Assembly: GCA_937896205.1 (NCBI GenBank)
Contig: CALBNA010000085.1
Span: forward strand, 1-6,012
Direction: 5' to 3'
Source: an uncultured Campylobacter sp.
GTDB lineage: Bacteria; Campylobacterota; Campylobacteria; Campylobacterales; Campylobacteraceae
DNA length: 6,012 nucleotides
In this document: piece after piece, positions 1-5,790 of the stretch
Numbering within the stretch: position 1 is the first letter of the stretch
Layout of the letters: the number at the start of each line of letters is the position of its first letter
The notes under the pieces: model-generated
Told to the model about the DNA's origin: nothing
The model's input: the letters and a program-made list of their open reading frames with translations, nothing else
Databases searched by the model: none
Program-made: the position numbers and the translations under genes

Positions 1-4
1 ATAT

Positions 5-104
5 ATGATCTTTTTTTAAAGAATCCAAGCCAAAACAGCGGTCGCAACTAAAATTTCATAAAATTTTATTTTTTACTATCGTTTGTATCGTATTTTTTGG
101 AACC
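5..104 (+). other. N-terminal extension of the EAL gene, out of frame behind a T7 tract
   Basis: The frame of the EAL protein is open upstream of 105 back to a TGA at 6-8. It encodes a basic stretch (KESKPKQRSQLKFHK) followed by a hydrophobic helix (ILFFTIVCIVFFGTV), which is a typical first transmembrane segment. No ATG, GTG or TTG lies in this frame before 105. An ATG at 5-7 reads ATG ATC TTT TTT TAA and stops at once. Removing one T from the run at 11-17 (T7 to T6), or adding two, joins ATG5 to the full frame, giving MIFFKESKPKQ and an 821-residue protein. This fits a homopolymer on/off switch, transcriptional slippage, a fixed frameshift or a base-calling error. Only four bases upstream of the ATG are visible, so its ribosome binding site cannot be judged. 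Confidence 0.6.
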
Positions 105-2471
105 GTGATGACCTATAAGGCTACCAAGGACCTAGTAACCGCCTATGAGTGGAAAGGCACGATAGAAAGCGCAATGGAAGCTAACGACGAGGCAAATTTC
201 TTGCTCGAAAAAAGCCTTCTAGAGGCCGACTACGACGCGATCATGCGCCATACGGCGGAGTTTCAAAAGGCTCTAAAAAAGCTTGATTCAAGTAACCTGA
301 TCTCCTTTGAAAAGCTAGCGTTAAACGAAAAAACTTTTAGCGAGCTAGAGGAAGCGGTTGAAAAAAGAGTCGAGCTAACGGATAAATTTAACTCCGTGAC
401 GATAATGGCAAAACTCGTTTATAACGAAATAATCTTAAAATTCGAGGCTTTGGATGGGCTTTATTTTAAAGAGTTGATGCCGCAAATTTTGATGTTTAGA
501 TACGACTTAAACACCGATTTGGGTACGCCTAAAAAGCTTTTAGGCGAGTATTTAAAGGATCCAAAGATAACTAAAAACGATGTCGGATTTTTATCGAGCG
601 CGCAAAAACTGATCGGCTACTATGAGCAGGCGCAAAAGCTTTACCGCGATATAATTTCGCTCGGAATTTACAATAAACTATCCGACCTCAAAGAAAGTAG
701 CGAGCGCTACATACAAAACGTCTTATCGAATTTACGTAGGACGATGGCGCTAGTGTTTGTGTTGTTTGGGCTTGCGTCGATATTTGTTTATATTTCTTAT
801 GCTAGAGCTAGAAACAACATCAGGCTACTAAACCGTTTCGAGCAAGCCGTCGATAATAGCTTTAACGCCATAACCTTTACCGACCTAGATAGAAAGGTCA
901 AATACGTAAATAAAATTTTCGAGCAAAATTTTGGATATAAATTTGAGGAACTAAAAGATCAAAATATAAACATCATAAAGTCCCATCAGCACTCAAACGA
1001 ATTTTATCAAGATATGCTAAAAACGATAGAATCGGATCAAATTTGGCGAGCCGACGAGCTAATAAGCAGAACAAAAAGCGGCGAACTCATATACGAGCAG
1101 GTTATTTTCTCTCCGCTTTTTAACGAAAGCGGCGACAAAGACGGCTATATGTCGATCAAATTTGATAGAACCAAAGAGATCGCGATGACAAAAGAGCTCG
1201 AAAACAAAAACAAAGAGCTGAAAAACGAAGCGCTAAAAGACAAGCTAACGGGGCTTGGCAGTTATTTTGCTCTGACGCAAAGGATGGAGCAGGGCTCGGG
1301 CGGCATGATCATCTATATAAACATCAACAACTTTATGGATTTTCGGTTTTTTTACAAAACAAAGACCGTGGACGCCATCATCGCTTCATTTGCGACGACG
1401 CTTCAGCTTTGTATCGACACTTATAAGATTGATGCGAACATTTATAGAGTACAGTTTGATGAGTTTTGCATCTGGTACGGCGGTGACGATGCAGAGCGTG
1501 TAGTGCGTAAATTTATCGATTATTTTAAGGCAAATAGTCTCTATATCACGGTTGAGGGGGCACGCGAGTTTATCCCTAATATCAAAATAACCATCGGCGT
1601 TAGCATGCCTCAAGACACTCCGCAAACAAACCGCCTAACTCAAGCCATGCTAGCTCACCACGAAGCTAAGCAAAACGGCGAAACGGTGCAGTTTTACACC
1701 GAAAACAGCCACATCGAGCAGCAGTACTACCACAACCAAATCATGTCGCGCACCATCGAAAACGCGCTATATAACGATACCGTGATCGTCGAGTGTCAGC
1801 CGATCTACGACGTATCTGGCGAAATGGCGCGGGTCAAATACTACGAAGTGCTCGTGCGCCTCATCGACGAAAACGGCAAGATCCGCTATCCGGGCGAGTT
1901 TTTGGACATAGCAAAGAAAATTTCGCTTTATAACGATATCACCAAAAAGGTCATCGAGCACGTATTTAGGCTCGTGGAGAAGTTTACAAACACGAGCTTT
2001 TCGATGAATCTTTCCAGTAGCGATATCGCAAACGAGAGTATAAGGGATCTCATCGAGAAAAAGCTACGCGTCTGCTCAAGGCCCGAGCACCTGTATTTTG
2101 AGATATTAGAGAGCGAGGGCGTGGATGATTATAAGATCGTAAATGATTTTATCAACAAGATCCGCGCCTACGACTGCAAAATTTCGATCGATGATTTCGG
2201 TAGCGGCTACTCGAACTACTACCGTATATTGGAGCTTGATATCGACACGATCAAGATCGACGGCTCGATCATCAAAAAGCTGCCGTACGACAAAAACGCT
2301 AGGTATCTGCTGCAAACTATCATCGACTTTGCCGGAAGACAAGGCTATAACGTCGTGGCTGAGTTTGTGAGCTCAGAAGAGATCCTCGCCGAGATAAAGA
2401 AATTTGGCATCAAATACGCGCAAGGGTTTTTGCTAGGCAAGCCGACCTCGCCGAGCAATATCGAGGAGTAA
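105..2471 (+). CDS. Membrane-anchored PAS / degenerate GGDEF / EAL protein, probable c-di-GMP phosphodiesterase
   Basis: Probably hydrolyses cyclic di-GMP at the inner membrane in response to a periplasmic signal. Numbering from GTG105: a helical, largely charged sensor region (about 1-208, possibly a DAHL-like helical ligand-binding domain, not certain); a membrane helix at about 213-232; a PAS domain at about 243-358; a short coiled coil (361-377); a GGDEF domain at about 378-530; and an EAL domain at about 548-780. The GGDEF signature is degenerate (QFDEF at 450-454), with no RxxD inhibitory site just before it, so cyclase activity is unlikely. The EAL catalytic set looks intact: E581 (written EVL), N635, E666, D696-D697 in DDFG, K717, E753 and Q773. 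The spacings between E666, D696, K717, E753 and Q773 match those of the active enzyme RocR. The start is doubtful: GTG105/ATG108 have only a weak GGA behind them, and a first membrane helix is encoded upstream in the same frame (see 5-104). Domain calls are firm; activity and signal are inferred. Confidence 0.85.
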   Translation: MMTYKATKDLVTAYEWKGTIESAMEANDEANFLLEKSLLEADYDAIMRHTAEFQKALKKLDSSNLISFEKLALNEKTFSELEEAVEKRVELTDKFNSVTIMAKLVYNEIILKFEALDGLYFKELMPQILMFRYDLNTDLGTPKKLLGEYLKDPKITKNDVGFLSSAQKLIGYYEQAQKLYRDIISLGIYNKLSDLKESSERYIQNVLSNLRRTMALVFVLFGLASIFVYISYARARNNIRLLNRFEQAVDNSFNAITFTDLDRKVKYVNKIFEQNFGYKFEELKDQNINIIKSHQHSNEFYQDMLKTIESDQIWRADELISRTKSGELIYEQVIFSPLFNESGDKDGYMSIKFDRTKEIAMTKELENKNKELKNEALKDKLTGLGSYFALTQRMEQGSGGMIIYININNFMDFRFFYKTKTVDAIIASFATTLQLCIDTYKIDANIYRVQFDEFCIWYGGDDAERVVRKFIDYFKANSLYITVEGAREFIPNIKITIGVSMPQDTPQTNRLTQAMLAHHEAKQNGETVQFYTENSHIEQQYYHNQIMSRTIENALYNDTVIVECQPIYDVSGEMARVKYYEVLVRLIDENGKIRYPGEFLDIAKKISLYNDITKKVIEHVFRLVEKFTNTSFSMNLSSSDIANESIRDLIEKKLRVCSRPEHLYFEILESEGVDDYKIVNDFINKIRAYDCKISIDDFGSGYSNYYRILELDIDTIKIDGSIIKKLPYDKNARYLLQTIIDFAGRQGYNVVAEFVSSEEILAEIKKFGIKYAQGFLLGKPTSPSNIEE

Positions 2472-2507
2472 AACGCGCGGGACTTTGAGCCGTTAATTTA
2501 GCCCGTC

Positions 2508-2539
2508 TTGGTCAAATTTGCCTGCTCAAATTTGACTAA
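2508..2539. terminator. Perfect 10-bp hairpin between convergent genes, possible bidirectional terminator
   Basis: GTCAAATTTG (2511-2520) and CAAATTTGAC (2527-2536) form a perfect 10-bp inverted repeat around the loop CCTGCT. A G-U wobble and two more A-T pairs could extend it. It lies 36 bases past the stop of the EAL gene, and its other arm touches the stop codon of the minus-strand 45-residue gene. That position suits a shared terminator for two converging transcripts. Neither side has a clear U-tract and the stem is AT-rich, so termination strength is uncertain. Confidence 0.45.
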
Positions 2540-2673
2540 TCCTGCATCCAAACCGCCAAAAATCCAAGCAAAATGATAGCTAAAAACAAACCCGCCTGAA
2601 AATAGAAATTCTTTTTTAAATTTTCGTTTATCAAAGCGCAAAGCTCGGAAATAAAGATGTACAGCTCGCTCAC
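2536..2673 (-). CDS. Small single-helix membrane protein (45 residues), GTG start, unknown function
   Basis: I do not recognise this protein. It starts MSELYIFISELCALINENLK (GTG read as Met), then KNFYFQAG, a strongly hydrophobic helix LFLAIILLGFLAVW at about 29-42, and the tail MQD. This suggests a cytoplasmic amphipathic N-terminus and one C-terminal membrane anchor. GTG is preferred because AAAGGA at 2684-2679 lies 5 bases upstream. A competing ATG one base away opens a longer, non-membrane frame, but it would sit only 1 base from the same ribosome binding site. The gene follows the DUF1523-like gene on the same strand after about 97 bases containing a hairpin, and ends at another hairpin. 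A role with the qNOR cluster is possible, but only position supports it. Confidence 0.6.
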   Translation of the reverse strand: MSELYIFISELCALINENLKKNFYFQAGLFLAIILLGFLAVWMQD

Positions 2674-2678
2674 GCATA

Positions 2679-2684
2679 TCCTTT
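2679..2684 (-). promoter_or_regulatory. Ribosome binding site deciding the GTG start of the 45-residue gene
   Basis: On the minus strand this reads AAAGGA with a 5-base spacer to GTG2673. The same motif, as AAAGGAC, precedes the neighbouring DUF1523-like gene. The spacing supports the short membrane-protein frame over the overlapping ATG frame one base away. A TAAAAT at 2698-2693 could be a -10 element for this gene, but no -35 is visible. Confidence 0.5.
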
Positions 2685-2725
2685 GGTCTCAAATTTTATG
2701 TCAAAATTTGCTGCTACTGCCTAGT

Positions 2726-2763
2726 CAAATTTGAGCGAGGCGACGAAAAGCCGCTCAAATTTG
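2726..2763 (-). terminator. Perfect 12-bp hairpin after the DUF1523-like gene
   Basis: CAAATTTGAGCG (2726-2737) and CGCTCAAATTTG (2752-2763) form a perfect 12-bp stem with a 14-base loop. It starts 7 bases after the stop of the DUF1523-like gene and lies upstream of the 45-residue gene. There is no proper U-tract on the minus strand, so it may be a weak terminator, an RNA processing site, or a stabilising 3' end. Its arms share the word CAAATTTGA with the hairpin at 2511-2536. Confidence 0.45.
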
Positions 2764-2770
2764 GATTGGA

Positions 2771-3316
2771 TTATAAATTTGAGCTTGGCTCGTCTTTAAA
2801 TTTCCTTCTAACAAAAGTGGCGCAAACCGCAAACGAAACCGCCGTCAAAGCGTAAAAGATATAGCTAAAAATAGGATTTGCGCGCGTTTCGCCCTCTTTT
2901 AGCTTTTTTACCGAAACGGCGTTTCTAAACATATCAAACATCGCGATACGCCAGCCGTAGTATTTGATCTGCGCCCTGCCTTCGCCCACTAGACTTTGCG
3001 CGGCGGCTTGGACGTCGGCGGAGTCAAATTTAAAATAAAGCGGCAAGCCCCAGCCCGTGTCCTCGTTTCGATACGGCATCACCTTCGTGCCGTTTAGCTC
3101 CCGCGTGTAGATAAAATACACGTCGCGCGTCGGGCCGTCGGCCGGGTTTTGCGCGTCGATGAAGCCGTCTTTGTCCATGCGCTTAACCTCGCCGCCCGTG
3201 ACGATCGCCTCGTCGTAGTGCGGGAAAGCGTAGTTTATCGCTGCAAACACTAAGGCGTGCAGGGCAAACAGAAAGGTAATGATGGAAATTTGAAGATATT
3301 TTTTAAATTTTTGCAT
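2771..3316 (-). CDS. DUF1523-like inner-membrane protein
   Basis: The function is unknown. The 181-residue protein has a basic N-terminus (MQKFKKYLQ), a first membrane helix at about 10-29, a predicted periplasmic domain at about 30-148, a second helix at about 149-168, and a basic cytoplasmic tail (RRKFKDEPSSNL). The loop holds stretches I associate with the DUF1523 family: DEAIVTGGEVKRMDKDG, DAQNPADGPTRDVYFIYT, YRNEDTGWGLPLYFKF and IKYYGWRIAMFDMF. The assignment is from memory of the family pattern. The length is in the usual range and the protein looks complete. ATG3316 has AAAGGAC 4 bases upstream. It follows the nitric oxide reductase gene on the same strand with a 76-base gap that contains a terminator-like hairpin, so it may be read partly from norB and partly from its own promoter. 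A role in assembly or maintenance of the reductase is only a guess. Confidence 0.75.
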   Translation of the reverse strand: MQKFKKYLQISIITFLFALHALVFAAINYAFPHYDEAIVTGGEVKRMDKDGFIDAQNPADGPTRDVYFIYTRELNGTKVMPYRNEDTGWGLPLYFKFDSADVQAAAQSLVGEGRAQIKYYGWRIAMFDMFRNAVSVKKLKEGETRANPIFSYIFYALTAVSFAVCATFVRRKFKDEPSSNL

Positions 3317-3334
3317 TTTCGTCCTTTGGGGCGA

Positions 3335-3340
3335 ATTTTA
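3335..3340 (-). promoter_or_regulatory. Possible -10 element for the DUF1523-like gene
   Basis: TAAAAT on the minus strand matches TATAAT at five of six positions. It lies between the norB terminator-like hairpin and the ribosome binding site of the DUF1523-like gene. It would give a very short leader beginning about at the ribosome binding site. No -35 is visible, which is common in Campylobacter. Weak evidence, noted because the hairpin upstream implies a separate promoter may be needed. Confidence 0.25.
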
Positions 3341-3362
3341 CAAGATAGAAGTTTAGAAGAAG

Positions 3363-3387
3363 CTAAGCCCCTAAAGCAGGGGCTTAG
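3363..3387 (-). terminator. Terminator-like hairpin after norB
   Basis: CTAAGCCCCT (3363-3372) and AGGGGCTTAG (3378-3387) form a perfect 10-bp stem with a 5-base loop, GC-rich near the loop. It starts 5 bases after the norB stop codon. On the minus strand it is followed by a pyrimidine-rich stretch (CTTCTTCTAAACTTCT) rather than a pure U run. This suits partial intrinsic termination or a stable 3' end between norB and the next gene. Confidence 0.65.
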
Positions 3388-3392
3388 AGGGG

Positions 3393-5639
3393 TTAGGCTT
3401 TGGCCTTGCAGCCGCAGCTTCCCGCGATAAATTTAAGAATCTGGATAAAGAAGCAAATGCCGCCGATGATAAAGATCGTATCGCCGATCATCCTTAGCCA
3501 GCGTAAATTTTGCAAGTGATCCATCTGTAAAAACTCCGCGCTTCTAGCGTACCACATGCCCACGTCTATCGCGGCGACGGCTTGATAAAGACCGATCGGA
3601 AGCAGAGACGCTAAAATCATCAGCATTAGCCCCGCATTTAGCGACCAAAAGCCCACTTTCATCAGCTTGTCGTTAAATTCTTGCCCTTTGAAAAGGTAAA
3701 GCGCGACGAGCCAAACAAAACCTAGCGCCAAAAATCCGTAAACGCCAAACAGCGCCGCGTGTCCGTGCACCGAAGTGGTGTTTAGACCCTGGATGTAGAA
3801 CAAAAATAGCGGCGGGTTGATAAGGAAGCCAAATACGCCCGCGCCCAGCATATTCCAAAACGCCACCGCGATAAAGCAGTAAAGCGGCCATTTGAGATTT
3901 TTCGCCCAGCTTTGCGCGAACTGAAGCGAATACTGATGGAAGGCCTCTGCTCCAAGAAGCACCAAAGGCACGACCTCAAGCGCAGAAAAGCTAGCGCCCA
4001 CGGCCATGATCGGAGTGGTAGTTCCCGCAAAATAAAGGTGGTGGAAAGTGCCAGGGATACCACCGATCAAAAACAAGCTCGCGCTCGCTAGGGTCGAATA
4101 AGTCGCAAATTTTTTGCCGACTAAGCCTAAAGATGCAAACACGAACGCAAGCGACGCGGTCGCAAACACCTCGAAAAAGCCCTCAACCCAAAGGTGAACG
4201 ACCCACCAGCGCCAGTATTCCATCACCGGCAGCGGGCTTCTTTGACCGTAAAATAGCCCCGCGCCGTAGAAAAGTCCAACCGCGATAGCAGAAGCCGTAA
4301 ATATAGCCAACAGGTTTTTATCGCCGTCAGCCTTAAATCCGCCGACAAAGCCGCGAAGCACGAGCGCCATCCAGATAACAAGACCGACAAACAAAATAAG
4401 CTGCCAAACCCTGCCAAGCTCGATATATTCGTATCCTTGGTGTCCAAGCCAAAAGCTCAGGCTAGTATCCATCTTGCCCGCTATCGCCATGTATTCGCCG
4501 ACAAAGCTACCCACGACTAGGAAAAGTAGCGCGTAAAATAGCAGATCCACGCCTAGTTTTTGAAATTTAGGATCCTTGCCGCCGTTGATGATAGGCGCCA
4601 GGAAAAGTCCGGCCGCCAAAAAGCCCGTCGCGATCCAGAAAATACTCGCCTGGATGTGCCAAGTGCGCGCCAAAGAGTACGGGATGTACTGGGATAAATT
4701 TATGCCGTAAAACTCCTGCCCCTCGACCGTGTAGTGCGCCACGAAGCCGCCTATCATGATCTGGAAAACAAAAAGCGCGAGCGCTACGAAAAGGTATTTA
4801 CCAAGCGCCTTTTGAGACGGAGTCAAATTTAGCCTTGAGAGCGGATCGGCGTCGATAGGAGCGAGCCTTTCGTGATCTTTTTCTCCGTAGAAATTTGAAA
4901 ACCAAACTAAAAGACCAACGCCCGCAACCAAAATCGTAACGCTAATAATCGTCCAAAATACGTTTTCTTTCGTTGGAACGTTGTCGATTAGCGGTTCGTG
5001 CGGCCAGTTATTGGTGTACGTGGCCTCGCTATTTGGGCGATTCGTCGCCGTAGCCCAGGTCGCCCAGAAGAAGAAATCATTTAGCTGCTCGCGGTTTTCC
5101 TCTTTAGCTAGCGTGTTGTTTTTCATCGCATAGTTTTCGCGTAGTTTTTGGTATTTCGGATCGTTGCCAAAAAGCCCGTTATACTCGTCTCGCACTACCT
5201 TTGCCGCCGCGATCCTCTCGTCGCTGATCGTTATAACGCCGTTTTTTAGCGTATTTGTGCGGTATTCGCTCTTGGTTAGAGCCTTGATGTTGGCTTGTTG
5301 CTCGGCGCTCAGAGCGTCAAATTTAGCTCCGTAAAGCTGATTTGCCTTTATATCCATAAATGCGACTAGCTCTTTATGTAGCCAATCAGCCGTCCAGTCA
5401 GGCGCCTGATACGCTCCGTGTCCCCACACCGAGCCCACCTGCATACCGCCGATGCTTTGCCAGGCTTCCTGGCCTTTATAAATTTGCTCTTGCTCGACTA
5501 TTATTTTGCCGTTTTTATCGGCAAAACTCACTACCGGCGGCGCTTCGCGGTAAACCTCTACGCCGTAATAGCCCAGTATCCCGAAGGCGATAGTAACGAC
5601 TGCTACCAGCGCCCACCAATACTTCTTGTATTCACGCAT
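3393..5639 (-). CDS. norB: Quinol-dependent nitric oxide reductase (qNOR)
   Basis: Reduces two nitric oxide molecules to nitrous oxide with electrons from quinol, in the inner membrane. The 748-residue length is typical of single-subunit qNOR. A first membrane helix (about 8-28) precedes a periplasmic domain (about 30-225) shaped like the NorC-type cytochrome domain. There is no CxxCH heme-c motif, as expected for the quinol form. A catalytic part with about thirteen more helices follows. Expected metal ligands are present: H328 (RTWHIQ) and H627 for low-spin heme b, H625 in HGH for heme b3, and H482, H533 and H534 for FeB. E486 (HLWVEG) and E555 (SALEVVPL) match conserved glutamates. The spacings H482-E486, H482-H533 and H534-E555 equal those of cytochrome-c NorB. 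The protein ends in an unusual cysteine pair (SCGCKAKA). ATG5639 has a strong AAGGAG 7 bases upstream. The gene diverges from the small membrane gene at 5791 and is followed by a hairpin. No broken or missing part is seen. Confidence 0.97.
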   Translation of the reverse strand: MREYKKYWWALVAVVTIAFGILGYYGVEVYREAPPVVSFADKNGKIIVEQEQIYKGQEAWQSIGGMQVGSVWGHGAYQAPDWTADWLHKELVAFMDIKANQLYGAKFDALSAEQQANIKALTKSEYRTNTLKNGVITISDERIAAAKVVRDEYNGLFGNDPKYQKLRENYAMKNNTLAKEENREQLNDFFFWATWATATNRPNSEATYTNNWPHEPLIDNVPTKENVFWTIISVTILVAGVGLLVWFSNFYGEKDHERLAPIDADPLSRLNLTPSQKALGKYLFVALALFVFQIMIGGFVAHYTVEGQEFYGINLSQYIPYSLARTWHIQASIFWIATGFLAAGLFLAPIINGGKDPKFQKLGVDLLFYALLFLVVGSFVGEYMAIAGKMDTSLSFWLGHQGYEYIELGRVWQLILFVGLVIWMALVLRGFVGGFKADGDKNLLAIFTASAIAVGLFYGAGLFYGQRSPLPVMEYWRWWVVHLWVEGFFEVFATASLAFVFASLGLVGKKFATYSTLASASLFLIGGIPGTFHHLYFAGTTTPIMAVGASFSALEVVPLVLLGAEAFHQYSLQFAQSWAKNLKWPLYCFIAVAFWNMLGAGVFGFLINPPLFLFYIQGLNTTSVHGHAALFGVYGFLALGFVWLVALYLFKGQEFNDKLMKVGFWSLNAGLMLMILASLLPIGLYQAVAAIDVGMWYARSAEFLQMDHLQNLRWLRMIGDTIFIIGGICFFIQILKFIAGSCGCKAKA

Positions 5640-5646
5640 ACTTTGT

Positions 5647-5652
5647 CTCCTT
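5647..5652 (-). promoter_or_regulatory. norB ribosome binding site
   Basis: AAGGAG on the minus strand, 7 bases before ATG5639. It is a near-consensus site, stronger than those of the two downstream genes, and it fixes the norB start. Confidence 0.7.
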
Positions 5653-5663
5653 TTGAAAAATTC

Positions 5664-5678
5664 GGATAAAGTTTATCC
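5664..5678. promoter_or_regulatory. Perfect 7-1-7 palindrome over the presumed norB -10 region
   Basis: GGATAAA-G-TTTATCC is a perfect inverted repeat, 25 bases upstream of norB. If the FNR-like site at 5698-5711 acts from -41.5, norB transcription would begin near 5663 and the -10 hexamer would be TAAACT at 5675-5670, inside this palindrome. The size and 7-1-7 form are those of a dimeric repressor operator. I cannot name the regulator. A short hairpin in RNA is possible but would be weak. Confidence 0.45.
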
Positions 5679-5697
5679 AAAATAAATTTGCGCAAAA

Positions 5698-5711
5698 ATG
5701 ATGTATATCAA
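5698..5711. promoter_or_regulatory. FNR/DNR-type (Crp-Fnr family) binding site between divergent genes
   Basis: ATGAT-GTAT-ATCAA matches TTGAT-N4-ATCAA at nine of ten informative positions. On the norB strand it reads TTGAT-ATAC-ATCAT. Crp-Fnr regulators such as FNR, NNR and DNR use this pattern and often control nitric oxide reductase genes. Its centre is 65 bases from the norB start codon, which allows class II activation at -41.5 with a 24-base leader. Its distance to the opposite promoter is about -66. The match and context are seen; the regulator is inferred. Confidence 0.55.
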
Positions 5712-5714
5712 TAA

Positions 5715-5733
5715 AAGGACTAAATTTGTCCTT
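5715..5733. promoter_or_regulatory. Inverted repeat AAGGAC-N7-GTCCTT
   Basis: A perfect 6-bp inverted repeat around TAAATTT, 3 bases beyond the FNR-like site and upstream of the presumed promoter of the 5791 gene, centred near -47 of its likely start. It could be a second operator. The AAGGAC word also resembles a ribosome binding site, but no suitable start codon follows it on either strand. Confidence 0.35.
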
Positions 5734-5758
5734 AAAATATACCTTATATTAAAAAATG

Positions 5759-5764
5759 TATAAT
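5759..5764 (+). promoter_or_regulatory. -10 box of the divergent plus-strand gene
   Basis: A perfect TATAAT in a very AT-rich stretch, 26 bases before the start codon at 5791. Transcription would begin near 5771 and leave a leader of about 20 bases holding the AGGAG ribosome binding site. No -35 hexamer is visible, as is usual for Campylobacter sigma-70 promoters. Confidence 0.6.
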
Positions 5765-5790
5765 TTCAAAAATATATTTTAGGAGATTTT

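Noticed and set aside
1..51. Open frame of 16 codons ending in TAA at 49-51, possible tail of an upstream gene
   Set aside because: Too short to judge and overlaps the EAL N-terminal coding signal; nothing in its residues is recognisable.
2143..2370. 75-residue plus-strand frame inside the EAL domain
   Set aside because: Ser/Thr/Arg-rich out-of-frame reading of a strongly conserved EAL region.
2498..2692. 64-residue minus-strand frame MRPKDMRERAV... in the intergenic region
   Set aside because: Its internal ATG (2677) lies 1 base from the ribosome binding site, its composition is not protein-like, and the overlapping GTG frame gives a cleaner membrane protein with correct spacing.
2472..2790. 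Repeated CAAATTTG words considered as a repeat array
   Set aside because: Spacing is irregular and the word is abundant across the whole window, including inside genes; only the two hairpins stand out.
3423..5639. Possible cytochrome-c type (cNOR) identity for the reductase
   Set aside because: No CxxCH motif, and the N-terminal periplasmic domain fused to the catalytic part is the qNOR arrangement.
5360..5669. Two plus-strand open frames opposite the norB 5' end, and several minus-strand frames inside norB
   Set aside because: Shadows of the norB coding frame; compositions rich in Arg, Ser, Pro or Leu and no ribosome binding sites.
5664..5678. Palindrome considered as a Fur/PerR box
   Set aside because: It has the 7-1-7 form but the arms GGATAAA do not match the usual GATAATGAT- or TTATAAT-type arms well enough to name the regulator.
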